From NCBI GenBank assembly GCA_963930655.1, contig OZ005620.1, positions 1,193,001 to 1,257,000 on the forward strand: a DNA stretch of 64,000 bases. The letters are read 5' to 3'. This document shows, piece after piece, positions 47,871-59,571 of the stretch (its first letter is position 1; every line of letters starts with the position of its first letter). The DNA comes from Myrica gale. Its lineage: Eukaryota > Streptophyta > Magnoliopsida > Fagales > Myricaceae. The notes below the pieces were generated by a model. The model was not told the origin of the DNA, ran no database searches, and saw only the letters and a program-made list of their open reading frames with translations. The position numbers and the translations under genes were made by a program.

Positions 47871-47983
47871 AGATTCCTATAGAAAGAATCAAATTTATGA
47901 AGGAAAAAAAGCGTATAGGCCTATTTTAAATAAAAAAAAGGCTTTGCAGAACCATCTATAAAACAATTGATATGGTTTGAGTT

Positions 47984-48780
47984 GATGTAATCGGCCTCTT
48001 GAGAACAGAGCCCATTGGGTTTGGGTTGTAATATCTCCATCAGCCCAATCTGGCCCAACCCAGAAAGCTCACTACAATAACGAGAGAAACAATAAATTTC
48101 AATCACACGCGTCATTTAAAAATTGGGCCACTTGGATCTTAAACAATTCACGTCGTGTACTTCTGCGTCATTCTTTGGATTCCGCCGAGCTTTCTAGAAT
48201 TCTTCTTCTTCTTCTTTTTCTGAGCTTTCTAGAATCTAGAATTCACGCGTGGGCATGCTTGGCCAATCGAACGAGCGAGGTATACGAGAAATCGTAATTT
48301 GTTGTTTTCTTTTCCCTTTATTTGGGCGGACGAATTTAAGGAACAAAAATTAAAGTCTGGATTTGTAATAAAATATGAGAATTTTAGAGAAGTTTTTTTT
48401 TTTTTTTTGGGATAAAAGTAAATTTTAGAGAAATTAATAAATCATAATTCGCATTTTTTTAGAAAAAGGTGACTCAACCATGGTCAAATGTGCCCCCAAC
48501 CATAACTCTAGTTAAACCCCACCAAGGGCAGAGCATTTAGATAAGAATCACAAATGCGAATCTTCCAAGAACAACTACTCAAATCCATCGCTAGATATTC
48601 GACACGTGGACGTACCGATTTCATCTCAACCGACTCAGGCCTCTCTGTGGGGTTAAAATTAAGGTTAGGTTTACGCTTTGCTTCACAATTGTCGATCTCC
48701 TTGTATTCGCCCTTGTTTGTTTCTCGTCAAAAATCTTCAGCTTTCTCAGAAATTACTCGTTCTTTCTTAGTCTTCCGATA
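47984..48780. other. AFC2 promoter and 5' leader
   Basis: Between the plastid mosaic and the AFC2 ATG. A 75-codon open frame (48554-48781) ends right at the AFC2 start and is probably leader sequence; it could be an upstream ORF but no conservation can be claimed. A ttttttttttttttt tract occurs at 48394-48408. Confidence 0.5.
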
Positions 48781-51700
48781 ATGGAGATGGAGCGCGTGAC
48801 GGAGTTTCCCCACACGCACTTGGACCGGCGACCCGCGAAGAGGGCGCGTTTGGGATGGGACGTTCTTCCTCAGGCCCCCAAGGTATAATCTTCCCCTTCG
48901 CTGTTCATTCCGAAGGGTCTCAGAGACTCAGATCCGCTTTGATTACACGATTGCATAACTTTCTTTTCTCTAGATCTAGATCTATCCTGATTTTTCTTTA
49001 TTAGCTGTGCTTTACTACGGATCTTTCTTTTCTTTTGTCAGACTTGCTATTCTGTATACTGGTTCTTTTATTTTTCTTTTATTAAGTTTTAAGATGAAGT
49101 TTCCATAAATCCGGTTTATTTATATGAGAAATTGGATCCCCAACTTGAAGATGTTGATCCATTGCGTTATGCACCTCCACATACATAAACACATATAGCT
49201 GCGTAAATTTAAACATTCTTTGGATCTTTTCTTCTGGATAAGAAAATTTGTACTTGCTGCTGAAAACTTTTGAGTTTTGAGGCTCCAATATTGGGTCCTT
49301 GCTGTAGAATTTGTTATAACCACTTGTAGATGATGAGGCTTTTTTGGGACTGAGTTTCTTCTTTTTCTGGCTGGAATATAGAAGATGTAGTTGACTTTGC
49401 TTTATAGAAGATGTATTGGATTTTTGAGCAAATAAAGTGTTAAAAGAAACTCAATCTGATCTTTGGGAAGGATTTGTGGTATTTTGGTTCTTTAAAATTT
49501 ATTGGCTGAGGGTGATTTCTATGTTTGTCGTCTGAAATTTTTTTCCCAACATGATCTGGTGGTTTCTTCTTTAAATTAACATTCTTTTTGCTTCATTATC
49601 GCTGAGGCTTTTTCAATCAAGGAACAGTACAGGCAAGGTTATTAAGTAATGGGGAGGGTTGGAATATAATTTGATCTTGAGTAGTACATGAATGGATGGC
49701 TGTGTGTAGGCTCAGGTAGGAATGTTTTGTGGCCAAGATCTTGGGAATCTGACAAGCTTTGCACCTTCAAGAGCACCCTCAGACCATACCACTAGTTCTT
49801 CTCTATATGAAAAGGAAGTGGCTCGAAATGGTTCTCCCCCAAGGCGAGATGATGACAAAGATGGGCATTACATGTTTGAGCTTGGAGAAAATTTAACTTC
49901 TCGCTGTAATTTCACTTGACCATCATTAGAAACTTTTATTTTTAATGTCTGTTTTATTTAGGCAATTAAAAATGCAGCACTTCCATTCCTGTGTAAGTTC
50001 TGCTCTACTAATTTCTTTTATGGAGACGTTTTATTATGGCTAAGTTTCTATTTTATAGCAGCATAAGATTTCTTAATCTGTATTTTTTGGACATTTAATT
50101 TGAAATGGAAACTACCCAGTTAGAGACCTCGTGGACTGGGAAAATAGATATATAATAGCTGTATCATTCCAAATCAATTAAATAGCCTACCTGTTCTGTT
50201 ATTCTGACTAGTTTTATGTGGTTGTTGATGTTTGCAGATAAGATTCACAGCAAAATGGGTGAAGGAACCTTTGGTCAGGTTTTGGAGTGCTGGGACAAAG
50301 AGAGAAAGGAAATGGTTGCTATCAAAATTGTCCGTGGAATCAAGAAATACCGTGAAGCAGCTATGATAGAAATTGAAATGCTGCAACAACTTGGTAAACA
50401 TGATAAAGGTGGCAATCGGTGAGTAATCTGTTTCTTGTTGAACTGCTTTAGTTTATCTTAATGATGCAGTTAATAAGCTTTAACGAGCTTTTTGGCATTT
50501 GTTAAATGGTTTTATTCCTTGCAGTTGTGTACAAATACGGAACTGGTTTGACTATCGTAACCATATCTGTATTGTAAGTATATGATTGTTTTCGTGATGG
50601 ATTGATTGATTTCCCCAACTTACAAATATTTTAGGGTTAAGCATTTTGGGTGAATTCAAATGGTTTCAACAGGTGTTTGAGAAGCTTGGACCAAGCTTAT
50701 ACGATTTTCTTCGGAAAAACAATTATCGCCCATTTCCCATTGATCTTGTCCGTGAGATTGGCAGACAACTATTGGAATGTGTAGCATGTGTGTAGTAATT
50801 TTCCAAGCTAGTTATTTTTTCAAGTTTCCATTTGTATCTCTGGCTTCATACATAGTCTGTTTGTTACATCTGGGTGCGAGATTTATTTAAATAAATTCAC
50901 TTTTACTGCTTATTGAAAATTTCAGACGTCTATATTATTCTCTCTGTCATAAAATATGTTGAACATGGGAATGATGCAGTAAAGGAATTTTTCAGTTAAT
51001 TTCTTTGAGCTGTCAGGTCTGGTGTCTTACATTTTCTTCTCGCTTTGCATTCTAATGATGTCCCTGTGAATCTTGTTTGCAGTTATGCACGACTTGCATC
51101 TGATACATACTGACTTGAAGCCAGAGAATATACTTTCTGTTTCTTCAGACTATGTTAAGGTTCCCAATTACAAGGATTATAAGGTATTTTGTGGGGGTGT
51201 TTACTCTCTTTCTCTGCCTCTCCCCTCCCCACGTGAGTTCAAGGTACGGTTTCAGAATGCCGTACCCTGCTCTGCTAGTCAATGGCACTGGTGTTCACCT
51301 TATTAAATGTGGCCTGTTTTTGTCTTTTGGTCGTGTGTCTCCCCTTTGTTTCTATTTGATAAACTTTTATGATATTTTGGACGCAGAATTCTTCTCGATC
51401 GCCCAAAGATGGTTCTTACTTCAAAAGATTGCCGAAGTCAAGCGCCATCAAGGTGATTGATTTTGGTAGTACAACATATGAGCGTCAAGATCAGAATTAT
51501 ATAGTATCTACACGACATTACCGTGCACCAGAGGTTATTCTTGGTAAGTTTATTTTCTCTCCTTCCATTGGTTTTGGCAATGTCAGGTATAAGCAGATAA
51601 AGCTAAAATTTTCTAATCGTTTGATGGATTGGATATAAGCTAAAATTTTCTAATCATCCGATAGGACTTGGATGGAGTTATCCTTGTGACGTATGGAGTG

Positions 51701-52478
51701 TTGGTTGCATCATAGTGGAATTGTGCACGGTAATTCTACGAATCAGATTCGTAGTGGTGGTGACTTGATTATGATTGATTTAAAATCTTATGCTTCTTTT
51801 TTGCATTGTATAGGGTGAGGCATTGTTCCAAACACACGAGAATTTAGAGCACCTGGCAATGATGGAGCGGGTGCTTGGTCCCATGCCTCAACACATGTTG
51901 AAGAGAGTAGAGTAAGTTATTGTTCTATGGGGCTTTTTGGTGTTTGTAATTGTCAGGAGCATGGGTTATGATTTTGATTGATTACTGATCATTCTTGTTA
52001 TTGTCTTCTCAGCCGACATGCTGAGAAATATGTTAGAAGAGGTAGATTAGACTGGCCTGAAGGTGCAGCCTCAAGAGAGAGTATTAAAGCCGTGATGAAG
52101 CTCCCCCGGCTTCAGGTTTGTTAACATTATTCCTTCTGCATTCACCATGCTTTTTGAACAAGTCTAATTAAGTGATCACATTAATCGTTTGTTTAGTAAT
52201 TGTGCTGTTGATTATCGAACTATGGGTTTTGCGCAAGTCTATTTAAGTGACCAATGATTGCAACTATTGTTTTCTAATGGTGCTATTGATCTCTCAAATG
52301 CTTCCAGAACCTGATAATGCAGCACGTTGATCATTCAGCAGGGGATCTCATACATCTACTGCAGGGGTTGCTTAGATATGATCCATCAGATCGGCTAGCA
52401 GCGCGTGAAGCCCTTAGGCATCCCTTCTTTTCTAGGGACCATCTCAAAAGATCAGCCAGCCAACACATGGAGGTTTAG
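48781..52478 (+). CDS. AFC2: LAMMER (CLK-type) dual-specificity kinase AFC2
   Basis: AFC kinases phosphorylate SR splicing factors in the nucleus; plant AFC2 links temperature to alternative splicing. Eleven exons join in phase: 48781-48882, 49710-49905, 50238-50418, 50525-50573, 50673-50787, 51083-51183, 51387-51543, 51665-51729, 51814-51911, 52013-52115 and 52308-52478. The product is 445 residues. The N-terminus [20 protein letters not shown] and [14 protein letters not shown] is the AFC2 signature. Kinase landmarks: glycine loop [20 protein letters not shown] (ATP Lys), catalytic loop [17 protein letters not shown] in place of DFG, activation loop [14 protein letters not shown], and [12 protein letters not shown], which is the LAMMER motif. 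The C-terminus [12 protein letters not shown] is standard, followed by a short tail ending HMEV. No lesion was seen. It is a conserved single gene within a repeat-rich zone. Confidence 0.95.
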
Positions 52479-52934
52479 CTACTGCCTTTGCAGGGTGAAT
52501 GGTATTGCCGGACAGTTGCTCGGTTTTGCCCCTTGCAGGCCGGGACAAAATCTGCACATCTTGTAAGTACTGCAGTAAGCGGAGGTTGGCTGCCCGAATT
52601 GTAGGCTCCTTCGCTAAGGTGCATGGGATTGCTGTGCCGATCCTTTTTTAACATTTTAGGAAATGTTATGTATGTAGTCTTAAGCGAGGAGAAGATTCGA
52701 AGTGTATACAGGCAATTGTGCTCGACTTTGTCGCGAGTCACATGAATACAAATTGAAATAGGCTTTAAAAATTGGAAGTGGCTAAAATAGTCAAAACGAA
52801 TCTTCTAAAATACCAATTTTTTTGTTGTTTTTGGTTCGAAGGATTATATTTAACTTAAAATAATAAAAAAATTCAAATTTATCGAATGAGTGAAGCCACA
52901 CTACCGCATCATTCATTTCTCATCAAATTCATTT
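52479..52934. other. AFC2 3' UTR and flank
   Basis: T/A-rich sequence after the AFC2 stop. No other gene recognised. Confidence 0.5.
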
Positions 52935-53415
52935 AAGCTGCCACACCGTTCTCTTCGTTATCTCGATCGTTTACTCTTAACGGACCCAAAATCACGTACA
53001 GCTGCCAAAATCTTACACTACGGTTGCAGAGACGTTGCTTACTCGGCCTATGGTGAGTATGGGAGAAGCCAGGAAAAAGTTCCTCAAAACAGTGCAGTCG
53101 TTCCAGTATGTAATGATAGTCTGAGAATATAAGTTGCGGAATTTGTCAATAAGAGACACGACTCGTGCCTCAAAAAGGCTTCTGTTAATCTGAGTGAGAT
53201 GTTGATTGACACCTCGAACAACATAATCTCTCGATGTATCCTTGGACAGAAGTTTGAAGAAGAGGAGGGTGACAACGAGTTTGGACAGATAGCAAGAAGG
53301 TTATTGACGGCCTTCACATCGTTATGTTAGGAGATTTTTTCCCTTCTGGATGGATTGATGTTCGTACTGGTGGTCCCGATTTTTAAAAGCCATTTTAAAG
53401 AAGCACTATGAATCA
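52935..53415 (+). pseudogene. CYP71 exon-1 fragment, related to the gene at 57273
   Basis: The pieces LPHRSLR, then DPKSRTAAKILHYGCRDVAY and SAYGEYG, then SCLKKASVNLSEMLIDTSNN, RCILGQKFEEEEGDNEFGQ and EIFSLLDGLMF follow the order of exon 1 of the intact P450 at 57273-58981. Frames break between them and a stretch between the hinge and DPKSR is missing. Neither start nor exon 2 is present. This is a decayed partial copy. Confidence 0.85.
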
Positions 53416-54480
53416 CTTGTAATCAACTACGTGCATACCCTTTACTCGTTAGGAACCTTTCTATTTATACTATTCGTCGGGAATTTAGGTTTACATGACT
53501 TCTCCATGATCCGCGGTATTTGATTTTCTTTCTTCCTAACCCTTCAAGATCATATTTATAGTTATTGGCCATTAAGTATCAAGTATGCAAGTGAATTTCA
53601 TCAAACCCTTCCATCATCGTCACTCCATCGATGTAAAAGTTCATCAACAAATGAGTCTGCATTTATTTCCTGAGTATTGACTGGGGTAGTTCTGAGGGTT
53701 TTAAGATCATAGGTAATAACAGTTAACCATCATCGAAATCTTGCACTCTCTGTTCTTAATTATTCAAATAATAAAATCTTTATCTTCCTATAAACTTAAG
53801 CTTTTGGAACGAGTGGTAGATTCACATGACAGCAGAGCTAATGTCTAAAGTTTAAGACCTAACTCCGCACTTCACCTAAATTTCAATTAAATATTAAACG
53901 TGTTGGGTCTCCCAATTAAAAAAGAGTTCGGCCCATACGTGAGAGAGATTGTTATAGAATATATTCAAATAATAAAATCATTATCTTCTTATGAGCTTTA
54001 ACTTTTAGGATGAGTGGTAGATTCGCGTCAATGTCAACAACTAGCAGGTGTGGGCAGCACATGGGGATTAGGCTCCTGTGTAATGATGATTGTATGTTTC
54101 CTAATTTTTTCCGCTGGGTCGACCATCTCTTCTCCAAAATATAGGGGCTGAATGGCTTCCAACTCTAGGTTCTCTACTGGAGACTGAGATCCTGTTGAAT
54201 TTTGTCAAGATTCATCTATACAAGGAAAAACTATAGTCTGATTTTAAGAAGCTGAATAGCTGTTGATTTACCGTATGCATTGTTTGCAGTAGCAGTAGCA
54301 GTAGCAGTAGCAGCAGCTGCAGAAAGTAAGCTATCATAATCCTTCTTCATTCAAATGCGCACAAAAATAACTTAGAAAGCACCCAAATAAGCCTTCTTCA
54401 TAAAGTTTCCTTTCCTGACAATCTCTGACCTTGTATTTCAACCCATAAGTTTAATTCGCTTTCCGTCACGAGTATATTAC
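53416..54480. other. Repetitive intergenic DNA
   Basis: It contains a direct repeat pair at about 53759-53828 and 53962-54030 (tcaaataataaaatc followed by atctt and ending agtggtagattc), reminiscent of plant dispersed repeats. No coding gene recognised. Confidence 0.45.
54287..54322. repeat. (AGC AGT)n hexanucleotide microsatellite
   Basis: cagtagcagtagcagtagca and so on, about five imperfect units ending cagcagctgcag. Confidence 0.85.
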
Positions 54481-54485
54481 GAGGA

Positions 54486-54662
54486 TGTTTGAGTGTGGAA
54501 ATTTTGGGTATTGAGGTTTGAGAAATATTATAAATTAAAGATATGTTAAGGGTTAGTAAAAAAGTGAAGAGAGAAAAGATTTTAATAAATATTATAATAA
54601 TAAAAAATTATAAGATGAATTTTTTATTATTAAATCTAAATAATTGGGGCTCAAACAAGTCC
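54486..54662 (+). mobile_element. AT-rich MITE family 1, copy A
   Basis: It begins ggatgtttgag and ends ctcaaacaagtcc, so the ends are inverted repeats. The interior has gagaaatattataaatt, gaagagagaaaagatttt, aatattataataataaaa and attattaaat. It is very similar to copy B at 54806 and, in reverse, to copy C at 60853. Confidence 0.75.
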
Positions 54663-54805
54663 TTATAAGGAGGTGACCTGGCTGAGTACCCCAATGGGCC
54701 TTACATAACTTGCGTATATCAGTTACCCTACTGAAACTTTTCTTCTTCCTATCTAAACTCTACCGGCTATTGCGTGGAAAAATGACTTTGATATTCTATC
54801 TATAG

Positions 54806-54982
54806 GGGATGTTTGAGGGTGAGAATTTCGGGTATTGGAGTTTGAGAAATATTATGAAATAAAGATATGTTATGAGAGTTGGTGAAAATGTGGAGAGAAA
54901 AGATTTTTAATAAATATTATAATAATAAAAATTATGTGATGAATTTTTTATTATTAAACCCAAATAATTGGGCGCAAACAAT
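54806..54982 (+). mobile_element. AT-rich MITE family 1, copy B
   Basis: The same order of blocks as copy A: gtttgagggtgagaattt, gagaaatattatgaaat, ggagagaaaagattttt, ttattattaaacccaaat, ending gcgcaaaca. Copies A and B lie about 320 bases apart in direct orientation. Confidence 0.75.
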
Positions 54983-55124
54983 AACATAATATCCTTTTCA
55001 CGGAGAATTTCACAATTTTGTATGAAAAGCGATCCAATAAGTGTAATTGTAAACCCGAATGCAACAAGAAATGAAGGGAGAGCGGCCATGACTTCTAAAT
55101 AAATTAATATCGATAGCTTTCTCC

Positions 55125-55712
55125 ACAACGTGAAGATTGACAAAAATCACAAAAGTTAGATATGGCGTCAAAGAATGCATCAGCAATCACCAATACTAGC
55201 ACGAAAGGACAAAAATAGTAGAAGGTAAAGATTGCCCGTAAATGCCGCGGAATCATATCTTGTGACAGATATTGTGGTTGTTTGATTGAAAATTTTGAAT
55301 AAATAAGTATTATAATAATAAAAAAGAAATATTATTTAATAATTATTTAATATTAATCCCAATTTATTGGAGGCCAACTAGTTGGGCCTCAAACAAGTCC
55401 ACAATATGGATGATCTACATCTACATCTACATCATCATTCATCGTGTTCATGCACGTTTATTTCTCCACACTCAACGTAAAGATTGACAAAAATCACAAA
55501 AGTTAGATATGGGGTCCAAGAATGCATCAGCAGTCACCAGTACAAGCACGAAAGGACAAAAATAGTAGAAGGAGAAGACAACAAAAAGCGAAAGGAGAAA
55601 AAGGTAAGAGGAAAAGAAAAAAAAGTTGCCAGTAAATGCCACGGAATCATATCTTGTGACAGATACACAGATGATCTACATCTACATCATCATTCATAGG
55701 GTTCATGCACGT
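55125..55712. repeat. Tandem segmental duplication, one copy with a MITE insertion
   Basis: Unit 1 (about 55125-55450) and unit 2 (about 55478-55712) share gattgacaaaaatcacaaaa, gttagatatgg, gcacgaaaggacaaaaatag, ggaatcatatcttgtgacag and gatgatctacatctacat. Unit 1 contains an extra insert between cagatat and atatggatgatc that is absent from unit 2, giving filled-site and empty-site versions side by side. Confidence 0.8.
55272..55400. mobile_element. MITE family 1-like short copy D inside unit 1
   Basis: The insert starts tgtggttgtttgattgaaaa and ends gggcctcaaacaagtccaca, so its ends are inverted repeats of about 15 bases. It is shorter than copies A-C. Possible target duplication atat on both sides. 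Confidence 0.65.
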
Positions 55713-55724
55713 CGACCGGGACGT

Positions 55725-56998
55725 ATTACAGAGGGTGCAATAGGTGAGAGGGAGTGAGAGAAAGGTGGGTCCCGCTGTCCAGAGGCGGAGAGATGGGGTG
55801 GGGGGCAGCCGCCCCCCTCAGTTTTAAAAAATTTATTTATGGGTGGTCTTATGGGGGTTTTCTGGCTCTTTGTTCTGGTTCATTGTATGCCCCCTTTAGT
55901 GAGGTAGTTTTGTGCAGTTTGTGCTTGAGATCAGTCCATCCCTATGAGTGGATTATAATTGCAAACTTTAGTATGTGCTTCCTAAATTGCTGTGCGACCT
56001 GCTTGAGAAGCTTTAGGAATACCTATGGCATTAGTGAGGAATATATATATAGTCTCTTGTTGTGTCAAACTCCTTGTTTCGAAATATATTTGCTATCCTA
56101 TGGTGCTGTTATATATTGGGGTTTGTTTTGGGCCTGGATTGGGAGATAAGCTATTCTTCTCTGAGTGTTATAGTGGATAGCATCCAAATTGTTGAACCTT
56201 GTCCACAATTGTATTCTCTGTTCTGGTGTCCTCATTTTCGTACTTTATTGTTTTGGAGGAGTAGGATGGCCGGCGACTGTAAGATAGAACTTCTGGCTTT
56301 AATTTGTATGATTTGTGTGTGACAGACCATGTGTAAGGAAGCACATTTGTAGCATCAATGTGAGGAGATCAGAGGCTGCATGATTCAAGTTGAATACAAA
56401 AAATTAGATGGTTTGACTTCTGGTGTTCATGGCTGAATGCTCGCTTCATTTGCCTTTTCTCAGCTGTCTTATTTCTCTTTCGATCTCTTTCTCTAAATTG
56501 TCTTCTTGCTGGGGTATTTGTATTGAGCTGCTGGGAAGATTCATGCTGGACAAGTTGCTGGAGTTGTTTTCTTGCTAGTATTTGTAATAAGTGAGTTTGT
56601 TGAGGGTGAGCAGAGTATTTGAATTTTACTGCAGGTCACTGCATACGCAGTTATAATAAGCTGAAACTGTTATATGTAAGCTGTGAGTGTTATTGCATAT
56701 GTTATAATAAGCTGAAACTATTGAGAAGTTTGCATCCTCATCCTTTTGATCTGTTAATAGATGACTTATCATTTACCTAAAAAGTAACGAAAAAATTAAT
56801 TTTATTCTCAACCCAACAAGTCGTTTAAATTCTACTGGTTTGTTGTTCTTCTTTCAGTGCAACAAAATTATTTCTTTTTAGTTTAATTTGTTCTTCCCCT
56901 TATAAAAAATCCTTAGCACCGTATAAAAATTTCTGCCCCCTATACAAACTTTCTGGCTCCGCCACTGCCGCTGCCTCTCACCTATTGCTCTATGTAAT
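55725..56998. mobile_element. Foldback-like MITE split by a hAT insertion
   Basis: At 55725-55751 the sequence runs attacagagggtgcaa then taggtgagagg. At 56974-56998 it runs cctctcacctattgctct then atgtaat, the reverse complement apart from two or three positions. These are terminal inverted repeats of about 25 bases. Without the hAT insert the element would be only some 80 bases long. Confidence 0.7.
55780..56967. mobile_element. Non-autonomous hAT element, 1188 bp, with 8-bp target duplication
   Basis: The left end is cagaggcggag and the right end ctccgccactg, whose reverse complement is cagtggcggag, a typical hAT terminal inverted repeat. The flanks are ccgctgtc (55772-55779) and ccgctgcc (56968-56975), an 8-base duplication with one mismatch. 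Internal open frames (55754-56149, 56062-56322) have no transposase motif, so mobility would need a transposase in trans. Confidence 0.82.
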
Positions 56999-57000
56999 TC

Positions 57001-57272
57001 GTGGTGGAGCCTGATCCATGCACCACGATTCTCCGCCGGATGGATAAACTACACAAGTGGGGCGTAACTTCACTAGTTTCTATCTACTGCTGCAATTTGG
57101 ACGTTTCTTCTGCTAGCTACTTCTTTAGCAAGTGGGTTGGTGAGAGTGAGACATCAGCTATTTTTGTTTTTTTTAAGAGAACAGTATATCAAAATTTTAT
57201 TAAATAGACTCCGAGGAATGCCTTAGTAATCAAAAGAGGGCAATCCTACCCCTGTGCACCTCTTAAGAGAAA
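57001..57272. promoter_or_regulatory. Promoter-proximal region of the CYP71 gene at 57273
   Basis: Sequence from about 57105 to 57250 (cttctgctagctacttc ... caagtgggttggtg ... aaaattttattaaatagac) is shared with 59870-60003 upstream of the truncated paralogue, showing that the promoter was duplicated with the gene. No convincing TATA box was chosen. Confidence 0.45.
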
Positions 57273-58201
57273 ATGGCTCCGCTACCATTATTATTGCAAC
57301 AATCATGGCAAGAGCTGCAAAGGGTACCCTTCAATATCCCATTTCTTCTTTTCCTCTTCTCATCTATTTATCTTTTCAAGCGTATAACTAGAAGTAAACC
57401 CAATCTACCTCCATCACCACCAAAGCTACCAATCATCGGAAACCTTCACCAGCTTGGCACACTCCCGCACCGTTCTCTCCGAGCCCTTTCTAAGAAGTAT
57501 GGCCCTGTCATGTTCTTATACTTTGGTCATGCTCCAACCCTTGTGGTGTCATCTGCAGATATGGCCAAAGAAATGGTGAAGACCCATGATATTGTCTTCT
57601 CTGACCGGCCCAAAATCACTGCTGCCAAGATCTTACTCTATGGTTGCAGAGACATTGGGTTCTCACCCTACGGTGAGTATTGGAGACAGGTTAGGAAAAT
57701 TATTGTTCTCGAACTTTTGAGCCTCAAAAGAGTGCAGTCGTTCCAGTATGTAAGGGAAGATGAAGTTGAAGCATTGGTCAATAAAATACGTGACTCGTGC
57801 CTCAAAAAGGCTTCTGTTAATCTAAGTGGGCTGTTGATTGCAACCTCAAACAACATTATCTCTCGATGTATCTTTGGACAGAAGTTTGAAGAAGAAGATG
57901 GTAAGAGCAAGTTTGGACAGCTATCAAGAAGGGTAATGTTGATATTCACAGCATTCTGTTTTGGAGATTTTTTCCCTTCTTTGGGATGGGTTGATGTTCT
58001 TACGGGTGTTATCCCGAACATGAAAGCCCTATTTAAAGAACTAGATGCTTTTTTTGATCAAGTGGTTGAAGAACATAAGACCGTGAAAAGTGAGGATGGC
58101 CGGGCTAATAAGAGAGATTTTGTGGGTATTCTACTTCAGCTTCAAAAGGATGGCAAGCTCGACTTTGAGCTCACCCAAAAAGACCTCAAAGCGATCCTAC
58201 T

Positions 58202-58238
<37 letters not shown>

Positions 58239-58981
58239 CAGTCTCTCGATATATATGTGTCTATATATATATATATATCTCACGCACACAAACAAATTAA
58301 ACCAATTCGCTCGAACATCATTTCATACACACCAAGTCTAAAAGTTTTCATGTTACACAATTCCAGGACATGTTTGTGGCAGGAAGTGATACTACTTCAA
58401 CAGCTTTGGAATGGGCAATGGCGGAGCTCATAAAAAATCCAAATATCATGAAGAGGGCACAAAAAGAGGTGAGAGGAGCGGTGGGCAACAAGTCAAAGAT
58501 AGATGTTAATGACATCGATCGAATGGATTACTTGAAATGCATCATCAACGAGACTCTAAGACTACATCCTCCACTCCCTCTTTTGCTCCCAAGAGAGACA
58601 TCAGCAAGTGTGAGATTTGGAGGCTACAATATTCCTGCAAAAACAAGGGTATTGATCAACGCATGGGCAATCCAAAGGGACCCTGCAGTATGGGAGAGGC
58701 CAGAAGAGTTCCTCCCGGAGAGATTCAAAGACAACCCGGTTGATTTCAGAGGCCAAAACTATGAATTATTCCCATTCGGAGGTGGGAGGAGGGGATGCCC
58801 AGGAATAATATTTGGTGTTGCTTCGGTTGAATATGTGATCGCCAACCTCTTATGTTGGTTCGACTGGGGAATGCCTAGTGCTGGTGCGAAGGGGCAAGAC
58901 TTGGACATGAGTGAAGCAAACGGTCTCTCCGTGCCAAAGAAAATTCCTCTCCATCTTATACCAACTCTTCACGCTCCTTGA
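57273..58981 (+). CDS. Cytochrome P450, CYP71 family-like, intact
   Basis: An ER-anchored haem monooxygenase. Two exons (57273-58202 and 58367-58981) join in phase 0 to 514 residues. Residues 20-37 form the anchor (IPFLLFLFSSIYLFKR), followed by the hinge [28 protein letters not shown] (C-helix), the I-helix DMFVAGSDTTSTALEW, INETLRLHPPLPLL (ExxR), PERFKDNP, and the haem loop [16 protein letters not shown]. The open frame reads on into the intron, but the donor at 58203 (gtctctctct) and the acceptor ttccag at 58366 restore the family alignment. The intron starts with a (CT)n run. Three derived fragments surround it (52935, 59572 and 60003). Many CYP71A/AN enzymes handle aldoximes, terpenes or phenolics, but no substrate is claimed here. 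Confidence 0.92.
58203..58235. repeat. (CT)n microsatellite at the very start of the CYP71 intron
   Basis: About 15 CT units begin at the donor itself (gtctctct...), followed by a (TA)n tract near 58260. The tract forms an unusual donor context. Confidence 0.85.
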
Positions 58982-59571
58982 TCCATCCATTAAGATCGAG
59001 TCACGGTCTCACTTGTTTTGTTTGGCAACATGCTGATCCAAGCGTCGCACCCGGACGTGATCAAGATCAAGAGAATCGTAAATGCTTTCTTTTTCCAATA
59101 AAACAAATTAATTAAATAAATAATCTATATAGAATTTCCGTGGCTCGTAATGTAATTGGGTACGTCCGGTCTTAATTTGAATCCTTACTATGTATAGCCC
59201 CATTATATAAATATGTTTTTCACCTCCCACATATTGCCATTCACTACGAATTCTCAAGGCTTAATTTGCTGTTTCAGGTTGTAAAATTCAATTTCCGCGG
59301 CTTTAGATCTGTATTTAATATATTTTTTTTCTTGATTGGAAAAGCTATTTAAAATGTGATTGGGGTTCAAACCTAAAGGCCGGTCATACGGAGAGACATA
59401 TGTAGAAGACTATCATGCACACTGCACAAGCTCTTCTTTATGGGATTGGATTCGGTGTGAAAGTTTAATGGTACGTTGCGAACTTTGTAAAGGAGTGGCT
59501 GAGATTTTGAGGCTTAGATCTCACGGTTACCAAAAGGACACCTCCTTTAATGAGGTGGGGGAAAAAACAAG
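58982..59571. other. 3' flank of the CYP71 gene
   Basis: Probable 3' UTR followed by intergenic DNA. A 71-codon frame at 59360-59575 has no domain. Confidence 0.45.

Larger units (their letters stand above)
46932..47983. repeat. About 70-bp inverted repeat flanking plastid-derived DNA
   Basis: The left arm, about 46932-47007, runs from aactcaaaaccatatcaatt through ttttatagatcgttctgcaa to ataggcctata. It recurs as a reverse complement at about 47913-47983 (tataggcctattttaaat, then ggctttgcagaaccatctat, to gatatggtttgagtt). There are few mismatches. The arms enclose about 900 bases containing the rpoB and 23S fragments. Confidence 0.85.

Noticed and set aside
48554..48781. 75-codon gene or conserved uORF before AFC2
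   Set aside because: It ends exactly at the AFC2 ATG and no conservation can be shown; treated as leader.
55754..56322. Two open frames suggesting a membrane protein gene
   Set aside because: Both lie in the non-autonomous hAT element and show no transposase or membrane-protein family motif.
55772..56975. Treating the 8-bp flanks as chance
   Set aside because: The duplication coincides exactly with matching inverted ends, so the transposon explanation is preferred.
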